In this document: positions 1 through 8,341 of the stretch, piece by piece | Layout of the letters: each line of letters begins with the position of its first letter | Numbering within the stretch: position 1 is the first letter of the stretch | NCBI GenBank assembly: GCA_946886365.1 | Contig: CAMPIM010000015.1 | Location: forward strand, 1-44,238 | Reading direction: 5' to 3' | DNA: 44,238 bases | DNA from: an uncultured Novosphingobium sp. | Lineage (GTDB): Bacteria > Pseudomonadota > Alphaproteobacteria > Sphingomonadales > Sphingomonadaceae | Notes under the pieces: generated by a model | Told to the model about the DNA's origin: nothing | Seen by the model: only the letters and a program-made list of their open reading frames with translations | The model's database searches: none | Translations under genes and position numbers: made by a program

Positions 1-919
1 GAACGATTTCCGATTCCAGCTTCTTGGTCAGCTTGATGCCGGCCATGACGGTCTGAGCGTCAAGACCTTCCTCAGCGAAGAACGCCTTCGCCTTGGCGCG
101 GGCATCGTTGATCGCATTCGAGCGGGCCGACTTGTCAGTCAGCTTGTAGGCAGCCGTGATGTCCTTGCCGATCAGCTTCTTGAGCTTCTTCTTCAGGTCA
201 TCCAGGTCTTCGCCCTTGGCGACGTCCCACGGGTCCTTCGCGGCCTTTTCGGCCAGCTGGATGATCGCATCGACAATCTTCTTCGACGCTTCATGCGCGA
301 ACAGGACGGCACCGAGCATGACGTCTTCCGAAAGCTCCTTGGCTTCGGATTCGACCATCATCACGGCATCGCGGGTGGCGGCGACGGTCAGGTCGAGTTC
401 GCCGGTCTTCACCTCGTCCATCGACGGGTTCAGCTGATATTCGCCATCCTTGTAACCGACGCGGGCTGCGCCGATCGGACCCATGAAGGGCACGCCCGAC
501 AGGGTCAACGCAGCCGAAGCGGCGATCATCGCGACGATATCGGGTTCGCTCTCGCCATCGAACGAAAGAACCTGCGCGATGACGTTGATTTCATTGTAGA
601 AACCATCAGGGAAAAGCGGGCGGATCGGACGGTCGATCAGGCGGCTGGTCAGCGTTTCCTTTTCGGTCGCGCCACGCTCACGCTTGAAGAAGCCACCGGG
701 AATACGGCCAGCTGCGGAATATTTTTCCTGATAATGGACGGTCAGCGGGAAGAAATCCTGTCCTTCCTTCACCGACTTGGCGGCGGTCACGGCGCACAGC
801 ACCACGGTTTCGCCATAGGTCGCCAGCACGGCGGCGTCTGCCTGACGCGCGATACGGCCGGTTTCGAGCGTGAGGGTCTTGCCGCCCAGCTCGATTGATA
901 CCTTCTTTACATCGAACAT
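1..919 (-). CDS. pnp: Polyribonucleotide nucleotidyltransferase (PNPase), N-terminal part
   Basis: PNPase degrades RNA 3' to 5' by phosphorolysis as a trimer. About 306 N-terminal residues are visible and the gene continues beyond the left edge. The start ATG at 919 follows an AGGA seven bases upstream. The visible part covers the first RNase PH-like domain, with the family stretches [11 protein letters not shown] (residues 71-81) and [11 protein letters not shown] (97-107), then the helical linker domain. The second RNase PH domain and the KH and S1 domains lie outside. It is the last gene of the rimP-nusA-infB-rpsO run. A 256-base spacer with a terminator-like hairpin and a large perfect inverted repeat separates it from rpsO, so it may have its own leader and processing. 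Confidence 0.97.
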   Translation of the reverse strand, partial: MFDVKKVSIELGGKTLTLETGRIARQADAAVLATYGETVVLCAVTAAKSVKEGQDFFPLTVHYQEKYSAAGRIPGGFFKRERGATEKETLTSRLIDRPIRPLFPDGFYNEINVIAQVLSFDGESEPDIVAMIAASAALTLSGVPFMGPIGAARVGYKDGEYQLNPSMDEVKTGELDLTVAATRDAVMMVESEAKELSEDVMLGAVLFAHEASKKIVDAIIQLAEKAAKDPWDVAKGEDLDDLKKKLKKLIGKDITAAYKLTDKSARSNAINDARAKAKAFFAEEGLDAQTVMAGIKLTKKLESEIV

Positions 920-1054
920 AATATTTTCCTTCGCCCACCTGGCCCTATTGCCGGGCGGGGCCTGTCTGCGCGCTAACCGGCGCGCGGCGGTTTTGGGGCA
1001 TCTTTTGGCCCCTTTCGAAAGATCAGCGCCGAATTGCGCGACCTTCCCTCTTAG

Positions 1055-1120
1055 GTGCTCCTGCGAAGGCAGGAGCCCAGTTCAGACGGCGGGACTGGGC
1101 TCCTGCCTTCGCAGGAGCAC
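1055..1120. repeat. Perfect 26-bp inverted repeat, REP/BIME-like
   Basis: Arms 1055-1080 and 1095-1120 are perfect reverse complements around a 14-base loop. Each arm is itself a small hairpin (CTCCTGC, loop GAAG, GCAGGAG), so this is a palindrome of palindromes, as in REP/BIME elements. It lies between rpsO and pnp. On the pnp-sense RNA it would form a long stem about 135 bases ahead of the pnp start. Confidence 0.9.
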
Positions 1121-1138
1121 GTCGCACCAGAATCAGAA

Positions 1139-1159
1139 ACGGCCCCGCTGGGGGGCCGT
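1139..1159 (-). terminator. Probable intrinsic terminator/attenuator after rpsO
   Basis: ACGGCCCC (1139-1146) pairs with GGGGCCGT (1152-1159) around a 5-base loop. Read on the minus strand, the stem is followed by a T-rich stretch (TTTCTGATTCT). It starts 17 bases after the rpsO stop. The U-tract is interrupted, so read-through into pnp is likely. Confidence 0.6.
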
Positions 1160-1175
1160 CCCTTCTATAGCAGGC

Positions 1176-1445
1176 TTACTTACGCAGGCCCAGCTTGCCG
1201 ATAAGGTCGGTATAACGCGACCCATCTTTTTTCTTCAGATAGTCCAGCAGCGAACGACGCTTGTTGACCAGCATCAGCAGGCCGCGACGGCTGTGGTTAT
1301 CCTTGTGGTGACCCTTGAAATGCTCGGTCAGGTTGGAAATGCGCTCCGAAAGGATTGCAACCTGAACTTCCGGCGAACCGGTGTCGCCTTCGGCGCGGGC
1401 ATGTTCCTTGATCAGCGCTTCCTTGCGCTCTGCAGTAATCGACAT
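1176..1445 (-). CDS. rpsO: 30S ribosomal protein S15
   Basis: S15 binds the central domain of 16S rRNA early in 30S assembly and forms an intersubunit bridge. The 89-residue length is exactly that of the E. coli protein. The family-typical stretches [11 protein letters not shown] and [20 protein letters not shown] are present. An AAGGA lies five bases before the ATG. It follows truB by 15 bases and precedes pnp, the usual bacterial truB-rpsO-pnp order. A terminator-like hairpin follows it. Confidence 0.98.
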   Translation of the reverse strand: MSITAERKEALIKEHARAEGDTGSPEVQVAILSERISNLTEHFKGHHKDNHSRRGLLMLVNKRRSLLDYLKKKDGSRYTDLIGKLGLRK

Positions 1446-1460
1446 CGGCTTCCTTTCATT

Positions 1461-2507
1461 TTAGAGATTAAAGCCGCGCACCACCCGGATTTCCGGGCCA
1501 CTGGCTTCGACCAGCGCGACGGGCGTTTGCCCCTCCATCGCCAGCATCAGGCCGGTATGCGGTTTCCCCACAAGCACCTTCCCCTGTCGGAGAGCCAATG
1601 CATCGTCGGGAGAGACTGCGAGAGCCGGGATGTCGTCCAGCCCTGCGGTCAACGGCAGCATAAGACCGCCGAAGCCGCCGCCCCTAGCAGCTTCGTCCAA
1701 TTTGTCCAGCGAAATAGCGGATTCGAGGGTGAACGGGCCTGCCTTCACCCGTCGGAGCATGGTGACATGGCCGACCGTGCCGAGCGCGATCGCGATGTCG
1801 CGGGCCAGGCTGCGGATATAGGTGCCCTTGGAGACATGGGCGCGAAGGGTGACGCTACCTATCCTCTCTCCGCTTGCGGGGAGAGGATACGCAGGCTTGG
1901 CAGCTCGCTGCCTAGCCGGAGTTGGAGAGGGGCTCGGCGCACCCTGCCCCTCTCCAACTCCGGCTAGGCCGCTTTGCGAGCAAACTTCGCTATCTCGATC
2001 AGAGTCACGTGCCTCTGATCGACCCCCTCGCGGGAGAGAGGATATGGTGAGCGCGTGGATAGTGACGGCCCGCATCTTCATCTCAACATCCTGCCCGGCG
2101 CGCGCAAGATCATAGGCTCTTTGCCCATCGATCAGGATCGCGGAATAGGCTGGCGGCGCCTGTTCGATCGGGCCAGTGAAGCGGGGCAGTATCGCTTCCA
2201 CTTCGCCGAACGTGGGCAGGTGACCGCTCTCAGCAATCACCTTTCCTTCAAGGTCCAGCGTATCCGTCTGTGCGCCAAACGCTATCGTAAAGTCGTAGGT
2301 CTTATCGCTGTCGAGCATCCGCCCGGCGAGCTTCGTCGCTTCGCCCACTGCGATCGGCAGCACGCCGGTAGCGAGCGGATCGAGTGTGCCGCCATGGCCG
2401 ACCTTCCACTTGCCAGCACCACTTTGGCGAAGGGCGCGCTTGACCGCGCTGACCGCCTGCGTCGAGCCAAGCCCGTGCGGTTTATCGAGGATAATCCAGC
2501 CGTGCAT
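1461..2507 (-). CDS. truB: tRNA pseudouridine-55 synthase TruB with an in-frame repeat insertion
   Basis: TruB isomerises U55 of the tRNA T-loop to pseudouridine and acts as a tRNA chaperone. The catalytic motif GGTLDPLATG is present with the nucleophile Asp43, and SKGTYIRSLARD follows later. The protein has 348 residues against roughly 300-315 for typical homologues. The excess is a block at about residues 155-216, rich in Pro, Ser, Gly, Arg and Ala (PSPSPTPARQRAAKPAYPLP and similar), encoded by the palindromic element at 1860-2044. It sits between two conserved beta-strand segments (VTIHALTI and VTLRAHVSKG), probably on a surface loop. The frame stays open and all recognisable motifs are kept, so the enzyme is probably functional. 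The ATG at 2507 lies 17 bases after the rbfA stop. Confidence 0.95.
   Translation of the reverse strand: MHGWIILDKPHGLGSTQAVSAVKRALRQSGAGKWKVGHGGTLDPLATGVLPIAVGEATKLAGRMLDSDKTYDFTIAFGAQTDTLDLEGKVIAESGHLPTFGEVEAILPRFTGPIEQAPPAYSAILIDGQRAYDLARAGQDVEMKMRAVTIHALTISSLPRGGRSEARDSDRDSEVCSQSGLAGVGEGQGAPSPSPTPARQRAAKPAYPLPASGERIGSVTLRAHVSKGTYIRSLARDIAIALGTVGHVTMLRRVKAGPFTLESAISLDKLDEAARGGGFGGLMLPLTAGLDDIPALAVSPDDALALRQGKVLVGKPHTGLMLAMEGQTPVALVEASGPEIRVVRGFNL
1860..2044. repeat. 185-bp compound palindromic element inside truB
   Basis: The ends are perfect 12-bp inverted repeats: TATCCTCTCTCC at 1860-1871 and its complement at 2033-2044. Inside are three further structures. The first is an imperfect hairpin at 1860-1889. 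The second is a perfect 22-bp inverted repeat, 1911-1932 with 1947-1968, around a 14-base loop. The third is a near-perfect 26-base palindrome at 1996-2021 centred on CACGTG. The whole element lies in frame within truB and contains no stop in the truB frame. Confidence 0.9.
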
Positions 2508-2524
2508 CGGATCAACGCAGCGCG

Positions 2525-2926
2525 TCAGCCCTCATCATCGGGCTGTTCAAGATCCTGCGCGACTTTGGGATCACGCAGCAGCTTGTCGATATGGCTACCC
2601 TCGTCAAAGCTCTCGTCTGCCAGGAATTTGAGCTTGGCCGCATATTTGAGGCGGATGCGATGGGCGACTTCGCGCTGAAGATAAGCGGTGTTGGTCCGCA
2701 AGGCTTTCAGCACCGCTTCCTCATCCTGACCGAGCAGCGACTTCACGAACACCGTGGCATGCCGCAGGTCAGGCGACATGCGAACCTCGGTCACGCTGAC
2801 GACATGCTTGGCGAGAACATCGTCATGCACATCGTCGCGCTGGAGAATGTCGGACAAGACATGGCGCACCTGTTCACCCACGCGGAGGAGGCGGACGGAG
2901 GGGCCTTCAGGTTGATTGGACATCAT
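2525..2926 (-). CDS. rbfA: 30S ribosome-binding factor A
   Basis: RbfA binds the 30S subunit and helps 16S rRNA 5'-end maturation and cold adaptation. The KH-like fold is indicated by [18 protein letters not shown] and by the Arg/Lys-rich helix [20 protein letters not shown]. The length of about 133 residues is normal for alphaproteobacteria. The region before the start reads AGGA-TTG-ATG-ATG. I take the first ATG (2926), but the second (2923) has the better spacing of six bases. The upstream TTG is a less likely start. It lies between infB and truB in the usual order. An acidic tail (DLEQPDDEG) ends the protein. Confidence 0.95.
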   Translation of the reverse strand: MMSNQPEGPSVRLLRVGEQVRHVLSDILQRDDVHDDVLAKHVVSVTEVRMSPDLRHATVFVKSLLGQDEEAVLKALRTNTAYLQREVAHRIRLKYAAKLKFLADESFDEGSHIDKLLRDPKVAQDLEQPDDEG

Positions 2927-2933
2927 CAATCCT

Positions 2934-3014
2934 CGTCATCCCAACGAAAGCTGGGATCTCAGACGGCTATGGACGACCAGAAGGAACGAAACCCCAGCTT
3001 CCACTGGGGTGACG
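2934..3014. repeat. Paired imperfect inverted repeat between infB and rbfA
   Basis: Segment 2934-2957 and segment 2992-3014 are imperfect reverse complements sharing CGTCA, CCCA and AAGCTGGG blocks. They resemble the CCCAGC...GCTGGG palindromes that I associate with sphingomonad intergenic regions. The element fills nearly the whole infB-rbfA spacer. Confidence 0.7.
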
Positions 3015-3025
3015 CACCTTCCTGA

Positions 3026-5614
3026 TCACAACGTCCGGGCGCGTTCCTCGACCTCGAACAGTTCCAGCGTATCGCCGGCCTTGATGTCGTTGGTGTCCTG
3101 AAGGACAGCACCGCACTCCATGCCCGCACGCACTTCGGACACATCGTCCTTGAAGCGGCGAAGCGAAGCGATGTGGGTGCGCGACACGATGACATCGTCG
3201 CGGGTAAGGCGCGCATTGAGCCCCTTGCGGATGATGCCGTCGAGGACGAGCAGACCAGCCGCCTTGTCCTTCTTGCCCGCCGGGAACACCTGAAGCACCT
3301 CGGCCCGGCCGACGATGGTTTCGATGCGCTCTGGAGCCAGCTGGCCCGCCATTTCGCCGCGAACTTCCTCAAGCAAGTCGTAGATCACGTCATAATAGCG
3401 CAGCGAAATCTTCTCGCGCTCCGCCAGCTGACGCGCCTTGGCATTGGGACGGACGTTGAAGCCGATCAGCGGCGCACGGCTGGCAGCGGCCAGCGTGACG
3501 TCGCTTTCGGTGATCGCGCCAACGCCTGAATGCAGGACGCGGACCTTGATCTCGTCGGTCGAAATGCGGTTGAGCGCCGTGACAATAGCTTCGACGGAAC
3601 CCTGCACGTCGCCCTTCACCACCACCGGATATTCAATGACGGTCGTGTTGAGCGCCGAGAACATATGTTCAAAGCTGGTCGGGGCGCTGGTGGTGCGCTT
3701 CTTCGTCGCCTGTTCCTGACGATAGGCGGCAACTTCGCGAGCGCGAGCCTCATTCTCGACGACCGTGAGTTGATCGCCCGCCAGCGGAACGCCGGAAAGC
3801 CCCAGCACCTCGACCGGGGTCGATGGCCCTGCGACCTTCACATTCTGACCCTTGTCATTGACCAGAGCGCGAACCTTGCCGCTCTCCGCGCCGATGACGA
3901 AGGTGTCGCCGACCTTGAGCGTACCCTTGCGGACCAGCACGGTAGCAACCGCGCCACGGCCCTTGTCGAGCTGCGCCTCGATCACATTGCCTTCGGCAGG
4001 GCGATCGGGGTTAGCCCCCAGTTCCATCACTTCCGCCTGGAGCAGGATTTTCTCGATCAGTTCGTCAAGGCCGGTCTTTTTGAGCGCCGAAACCTCCACG
4101 TCCTGAACATCGCCGCCCATATCCTCGACCACAATCTCTTCGCTCAGCAGGCGCTCGCGCACCTTCTGCGGATTGGCTTCCGGCTTGTCGCACTTATTGA
4201 TCGCGACAATCATCGGGACGCCCGACGCCTTGGTGTGGTTGATCGCCTCGATCGTCTGCGGCATCAGCCCGTCATCGGCCGCCACCACGAGGATGACGAT
4301 GTCCGTGACGTTCGCACCACGAGCCCGCATCTCGGAGAAGGCTTCGTGGCCCGGCGTGTCGAGGAAGGTGATGACGTCACCACCCTTGGTCGTCACCTGA
4401 TAGGCGCCGATATGCTGAGTGATGCCGCCGCTTTCGCCCGCGACCACATCGGTCCCGCGCAGCGCGTCCAGCAGCGATGTCTTGCCATGATCGACATGAC
4501 CCATGATGGTCACGACTGGCGCGCGGGGCTTCAGCGTCTCTGCCGCATCGACTTCACCCTCGATGCCGATTTCAACGTCGGCATCGGAAACGCGCTGGAT
4601 GCGGTGGCCGAATTCCTCGACCAGCAGTTCCGCCGTATCCTGATCGATCGGCTGATTCAGAGTGACGGCGGTGCCCATCTTGAACAGGGATTTCACCAGG
4701 TCCGCACCCTTTTCGGCCATGCGGTTGGCGAGTTCCTGCACCGTGATGCTTTCGGGCACGACGACGTCGCGAACCTGCTTTTCACGCTGCTGAGCGCCAC
4801 CGGCATAATGGGCGCGACGTTCCTTTTCGCGGGCACGCTTCAATGCGGCGAGCGAGCGGGCACGAGCGCTGTCGTCGTCCGCAAGCGCGCGCGTCACGGT
4901 CAGCTTGCCCGACTGGCGGCGATTGTCCTCGCCCGTACGCTTGGTCCGATCCGGCTTGGCCGGTTCGGGACGCTTGATCGGGGTAACCGGCGTGAAGCGG
5001 CGCGGCGGCGGCGCAGCAGAAGCGGTAGCAGCCGGAGCAGCAGCGGGACGCGCTTCGGGGCTTTCCTCGGCGACAGGCGCCGCAGGAGCTTCGGGCTCGG
5101 GCTTCTGCTCGGCGACCTTGGCTTCTTCTTCGACACGGCGCGCGGCTTCAGCCTCAGCAGCTTCCGCAGCCAGGCGATTTTCCTCGGCGCGGCGCTTCTC
5201 ATCCTCGCTCGCGGCATTACGCTGCGCGTCTTCGCGGCGACGCGCATCTTCCAGCGCGGTCATGCGGGCTTCTTCAGCCTCGCGCAGCAGCTTTACCTGC
5301 AATTCCTGACGCGACATCAGGCTCTGCGGCGGAGCGGGGCGCGCGGGCGCGGCAGGCTGAGGCGCGCGAGCCTGCGGCTGCTGCGGCGCGGGTGCCGCTG
5401 CGGCGGGTGCCGGAGCCGGATCAGCCTGAGGCGCAGCCGCAGGCGCACCGGCTTCACCCGGCTTGCCCAGAATGCGGCGCCGCTTCACCTCAACCACGAC
5501 CGTATTCTTGCGGCCATGGCTGAACTGCTGCTGCACCTGGCCGGATTCAACGGTCCGCTTGATGCCCAGAGGCTTGCGGCCCAGAACCGGCTTGTCTTCC
5601 TTGCTGTCACTCAT
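3026..5614 (-). CDS. infB: Translation initiation factor IF-2
   Basis: IF-2 is the GTPase that places initiator tRNA on the 30S subunit and promotes subunit joining. At 862 residues it fits alphaproteobacterial IF-2. The N-terminal 270 residues are a low-complexity Ala/Pro/Glu/Arg region, with a predicted charged coiled coil around residues 110-170. The G domain follows: G1 GHVDHGKT at 372-379, G3 DTPGH at 419-423, G4 NKCD at 473-476. After it come domains II, III and the C-terminal fMet-tRNA-binding domain ([19 protein letters not shown]). The start ATG at 5614 has no strong Shine-Dalgarno. It lies between ylxR and rbfA. Confidence 0.98.
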   Translation of the reverse strand: MSDSKEDKPVLGRKPLGIKRTVESGQVQQQFSHGRKNTVVVEVKRRRILGKPGEAGAPAAAPQADPAPAPAAAAPAPQQPQARAPQPAAPARPAPPQSLMSRQELQVKLLREAEEARMTALEDARRREDAQRNAASEDEKRRAEENRLAAEAAEAEAARRVEEEAKVAEQKPEPEAPAAPVAEESPEARPAAAPAATASAAPPPRRFTPVTPIKRPEPAKPDRTKRTGEDNRRQSGKLTVTRALADDDSARARSLAALKRAREKERRAHYAGGAQQREKQVRDVVVPESITVQELANRMAEKGADLVKSLFKMGTAVTLNQPIDQDTAELLVEEFGHRIQRVSDADVEIGIEGEVDAAETLKPRAPVVTIMGHVDHGKTSLLDALRGTDVVAGESGGITQHIGAYQVTTKGGDVITFLDTPGHEAFSEMRARGANVTDIVILVVAADDGLMPQTIEAINHTKASGVPMIVAINKCDKPEANPQKVRERLLSEEIVVEDMGGDVQDVEVSALKKTGLDELIEKILLQAEVMELGANPDRPAEGNVIEAQLDKGRGAVATVLVRKGTLKVGDTFVIGAESGKVRALVNDKGQNVKVAGPSTPVEVLGLSGVPLAGDQLTVVENEARAREVAAYRQEQATKKRTTSAPTSFEHMFSALNTTVIEYPVVVKGDVQGSVEAIVTALNRISTDEIKVRVLHSGVGAITESDVTLAAASRAPLIGFNVRPNAKARQLAEREKISLRYYDVIYDLLEEVRGEMAGQLAPERIETIVGRAEVLQVFPAGKKDKAAGLLVLDGIIRKGLNARLTRDDVIVSRTHIASLRRFKDDVSEVRAGMECGAVLQDTNDIKAGDTLELFEVEERARTL

Positions 5615-5682
5615 ACGACTGAACTGTACCCTTCACTTACATCCGACCGGCAAGGCCCGTCGGCGCCTTCATTCCATGCTCG

Positions 5683-6339
5683 TCAGGCGCCCAGCGCACC
5701 GGCGGAGTCATGCTCCCCATGCACTGGCGCCTCGCTAGCGCAACCCAGATAGCTTTCCAAGCGGCCTATGGCCGTACGCAGACGCGACGCGGCACGCGAG
5801 TCGGTCACTGCGATATGGACGACATTGTCCCGCCCCATTGCCATAGATAGGGCCTGTCGGTCCACAGGCAAGACGACGCCCGCCAATTCGGTGCCTTCGG
5901 CTTCCTGTCCGACCCGCAGCGCCTGGTCGAGCTTTCGATTGCCGTCGGCTGCGGCATCACTGGCGTGGAGCAGCAGTTGAACCTTGGCCTGACGGCAGGC
6001 GACGTCGATCTTTTCCGATCCGGTGAGGACCATGGATGCCTTCGCCTCCAGCCCCAAGCGGTCCAGCAAAGCCTTGCGCAGGCCATCTTCGATCAGGTCC
6101 GGCAAATTGTCGGGGATCTGCAACTCACCCGTTTTGAATGCCCGCGCGAGTGCACCCGTCAGCTTACCCTTGGCGAGCGCCTGCTCAAGCTCAGCGCGCG
6201 GAACGCCGATCCACGCGCCACGGCCCGGCGCCTTCGCGCGAATGTCGGGAAGGACCTGACCTTCTGGTCCGACGGCGAGGCGGATCAGCGTCTCGGGATC
6301 GGACCGATCGCCTGAGAGGATGCATTTGCGTTCGGTCAT
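5683..6339 (-). CDS. YlxR-family RNA-binding protein (DUF448) with a C-terminal L7Ae-like domain
   Basis: The YlxR fold is shown by the start MTERKCILSGD, the conserved GRGAW motif at residues 39-43, and the position between nusA and infB where ylxR normally sits. At 218 residues it is about twice the stand-alone YlxR length. The second half (about 100-200, LGLEAKASMVLTGSEKIDVA... then GRDNVVHIAVTD) looks like an L7Ae/YlxQ-type RNA-binding domain, a fusion I expect in alphaproteobacteria. YlxR and YlxQ proteins bind structured RNA, and the exact role here is not established. A 68-base spacer follows before infB. Confidence 0.9.
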   Translation of the reverse strand: MTERKCILSGDRSDPETLIRLAVGPEGQVLPDIRAKAPGRGAWIGVPRAELEQALAKGKLTGALARAFKTGELQIPDNLPDLIEDGLRKALLDRLGLEAKASMVLTGSEKIDVACRQAKVQLLLHASDAAADGNRKLDQALRVGQEAEGTELAGVVLPVDRQALSMAMGRDNVVHIAVTDSRAASRLRTAIGRLESYLGCASEAPVHGEHDSAGALGA

Positions 6340-6347
6340 GACTTTAG

Positions 6348-6476
6348 CCCCTCCCTTTCGAAGGAGAGGAGGGGAGTGGGTCGCGCGAAGCGCTCCAAGC
6401 CCTTAACTCCAAAATCGTCGCTGGCGATTGCTCGTGCAATCGCTCCCCCCCCAACCTCTTCCTTGAAAGGGAAGAG
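6348..6476. repeat. Three-hairpin compound repeat between the tautomerase gene and ylxR
   Basis: Three stems lie in a row: CCCCTCC 6348-6354 with 6368-6374 (inner CCTTTCGAAGG), the 8-bp stem GCGATTGC 6424-6431 with 6436-6443, and CTCTTCC 6456-6462 with 6470-6476. The two outer hairpins are themselves approximate inverted copies of each other, so the unit is symmetric about the middle stem. It fills the 174-base spacer; I see no gene there. Confidence 0.75.
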
Positions 6477-6513
6477 CGAGGATAAGACAGCGCTATATGA
6501 CGGCGTCAGCCTC

Positions 6514-6750
6514 TCATCGGGAAGTGACCGCGGCATTGGCGTCCTCCCCAGGGCTGGAGGCAGGCGCGCGGTCAGCGATCAGCTGCCCGCCCGACCCATA
6601 ATTCTCCGTCGAGACTTCGGAAATCACCACCTGCACGGCAGCGGCCGACTTCCCCAGCCGCTCAACGAGCGACTGGGTGACGTCGGCAACGATCGCTGCC
6701 TTCTGTTCACGGGTGGCGTTTCCGGCCAGACGGATATCGACGAAAGGCAT
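6514..6750 (-). CDS. 4-oxalocrotonate tautomerase family protein
   Basis: A 78-residue protein beginning MPFVDIRL, so that after Met removal Pro1 would be the general base of the tautomerase superfamily. The VSTENYGSGGQL stretch near residue 45 matches the ENWGxGG region of 4-oxalocrotonate tautomerases. The tail after residue 58 is polar and probably disordered. The substrate cannot be told. The start is chosen for the Met-Pro N-terminus; upstream in-frame codons overlap the nusA end and look non-coding. It begins 7 bases after the nusA stop, so it is probably cotranscribed with nusA, an unusual partner for this operon. Confidence 0.85.
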   Translation of the reverse strand: MPFVDIRLAGNATREQKAAIVADVTQSLVERLGKSAAAVQVVISEVSTENYGSGGQLIADRAPASSPGEDANAAVTSR

Positions 6751-6757
6751 GGGGCGC

Positions 6758-8329
6758 TTAAGCTTCCTCGCCTTCGAACCAGTGTGCGCGGGCGGCCATG
6801 ATGATCTCATTGCCCTGCTCTTCACTAAGGCCATATTCGGCGAGAATCCCGCCCTTGTCCTCGGACGTCTCACTGCGGCGGCGGCGCTGATCGACGCGCT
6901 TCTTCGCGACCAGTTCGTCCGTCGCTAGATCGGCCAGATCATCCAACGTCTTGATGCCCGCCTTGCCCAGCGTCACCAGCATGGCTTCGGTGAGGTGTGG
7001 CATCTCTGCCAACGCATCCTCGACGCCCAGCGCCTGACGCTCCTCGCGGGCGGCAGCTTCGCGGCGGTCCAGCGCTTCCTGCGCACGGCTTTGCAGCTCG
7101 GCGGCCAGATCCTCGTCGAAGCCTTCGATCGCCGCCAGTTCCTCGACGCCGACATAGGCGACTTCTTCCAGCTCGCCAAAGCCTTCGGCCACCAGCAGCT
7201 GCGACAGCGTCTCGTCCACGTCCAGCTCGTTCTGGAACAGTTCGGAGCGGGAGACGAATTCCTTCTGGCGCTTTTCGGACGCGTCGGCCTCGGTCATGAT
7301 GTCGATGGCCTTGCCCGTCAGCTGCGAGGCGAGACGGACATTCTGCCCGCGACGGCCGATGGCGAGCGACAACTGATCGTCGGGAACGACGACTTCGATA
7401 CGCTCTTCTTCCTCGTCGATGACGACGCGAGCGACCTGCGCGGGCTGGAGCGCGTTGACGACGAAGGTCGCCGTATCTTCCGACCAGGGGATGATGTCGA
7501 TCTTCTCGCCCTGCATTTCCTGCACGACGGCCTGCACGCGGCTGCCCTTCATGCCGACGCAGGCGCCGACGGGGTCGATGCTCGAATCGCGGCTGATAAC
7601 GCCGATCTTGGCGCGCGATCCCGGATCGCGGGCGGCGGCCATGATGGTGATGACGCCGTCGTAGATTTCGGGCACTTCCTGCGCGAACAGCTTCTTCATG
7701 AACTCAGGATGCGCGCGACTGAGGAAAATCTGCGGACCACGGTTCTCGCGACGCACGTTCAGGATCACCGAGCGAATGCGGTCGCCGACGCGGACGACTT
7801 CGCGCGGGATCTGCTGATCGCGGCGGATCACGCCCTCGGCGCGGCCAAGGTTCACCACAACATGGCCAAACTCGACGGATTTCACGACGCCGGTGATGAT
7901 CTCACCCACGCGGTCCTTGAATTCCTCATGCTGACGCTCGCGCTCTGCGTCGCGGACCTTCTGGAAGATCACCTGCTTCGCGGACTGGGCGTCGATACGG
8001 CCCAGGTCGATCGGGGGCAGCGGATCGACGATGAAGTCGCCGATCACGGCATCCTTCTTCAGCTTCTGCGCCTGCTTAAGGTCCACCTGCTTGAAATAGT
8101 CGTCCACGGCCTCGACCACCTCGACGACGCGCCACAGGCGCAGGTCGCCGCTGTCGGGGTCCAGCTTCGCGCGGATGTCATTCTCCGCACCATAGCGCGC
8201 GCGAGCGGCGCGCTGGATCGCGTCTTCCATCGCCTCGATGACGATCGCCTTGTCGATCATCTTCTCGGTGGCGACGCTGTTCGCGATCGCGAGCAGCTCG
8301 GCCTTATTGGCGGAAATGGCGTTGGCCAT
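6758..8329 (-). CDS. nusA: Transcription termination/antitermination protein NusA
   Basis: NusA binds RNA polymerase and nascent RNA and controls pausing, termination and rRNA antitermination. The 523-residue order is: RNAP-binding N-terminal domain (1-135), S1 domain (about 141-205, GEIITGVVKSVEFGHVVVN), KH1 with VGMKGSR at 258-264, KH2 with AIGRRGQN at 323-330, then two C-terminal acidic repeat domains with helix-hairpin-helix character (LLVAEGFGELEEVAYV... and MPHLTEAMLVTLGKAGI...). A short tail ends in EGEEA. It lies 12 bases after rimP, the classic pairing. Confidence 0.98.
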   Translation of the reverse strand: MANAISANKAELLAIANSVATEKMIDKAIVIEAMEDAIQRAARARYGAENDIRAKLDPDSGDLRLWRVVEVVEAVDDYFKQVDLKQAQKLKKDAVIGDFIVDPLPPIDLGRIDAQSAKQVIFQKVRDAERERQHEEFKDRVGEIITGVVKSVEFGHVVVNLGRAEGVIRRDQQIPREVVRVGDRIRSVILNVRRENRGPQIFLSRAHPEFMKKLFAQEVPEIYDGVITIMAAARDPGSRAKIGVISRDSSIDPVGACVGMKGSRVQAVVQEMQGEKIDIIPWSEDTATFVVNALQPAQVARVVIDEEEERIEVVVPDDQLSLAIGRRGQNVRLASQLTGKAIDIMTEADASEKRQKEFVSRSELFQNELDVDETLSQLLVAEGFGELEEVAYVGVEELAAIEGFDEDLAAELQSRAQEALDRREAAAREERQALGVEDALAEMPHLTEAMLVTLGKAGIKTLDDLADLATDELVAKKRVDQRRRRSETSEDKGGILAEYGLSEEQGNEIIMAARAHWFEGEEA

Positions 8330-8341
8330 GGTCGTGAACCC

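Noticed and set aside
1055..1120. CRISPR-like repeat
   Set aside because: It is one inverted repeat, with no series of direct repeats and spacers.
870..1967. Plus-strand open frame across the pnp leader, rpsO and truB
   Set aside because: It runs antisense through three well-supported genes and reads through the palindromic repeats.
3530..5752. Long open frame antisense to infB
   Set aside because: It arises from the G+C-rich codon pattern of infB on the other strand; there is no Shine-Dalgarno and no recognisable domain.
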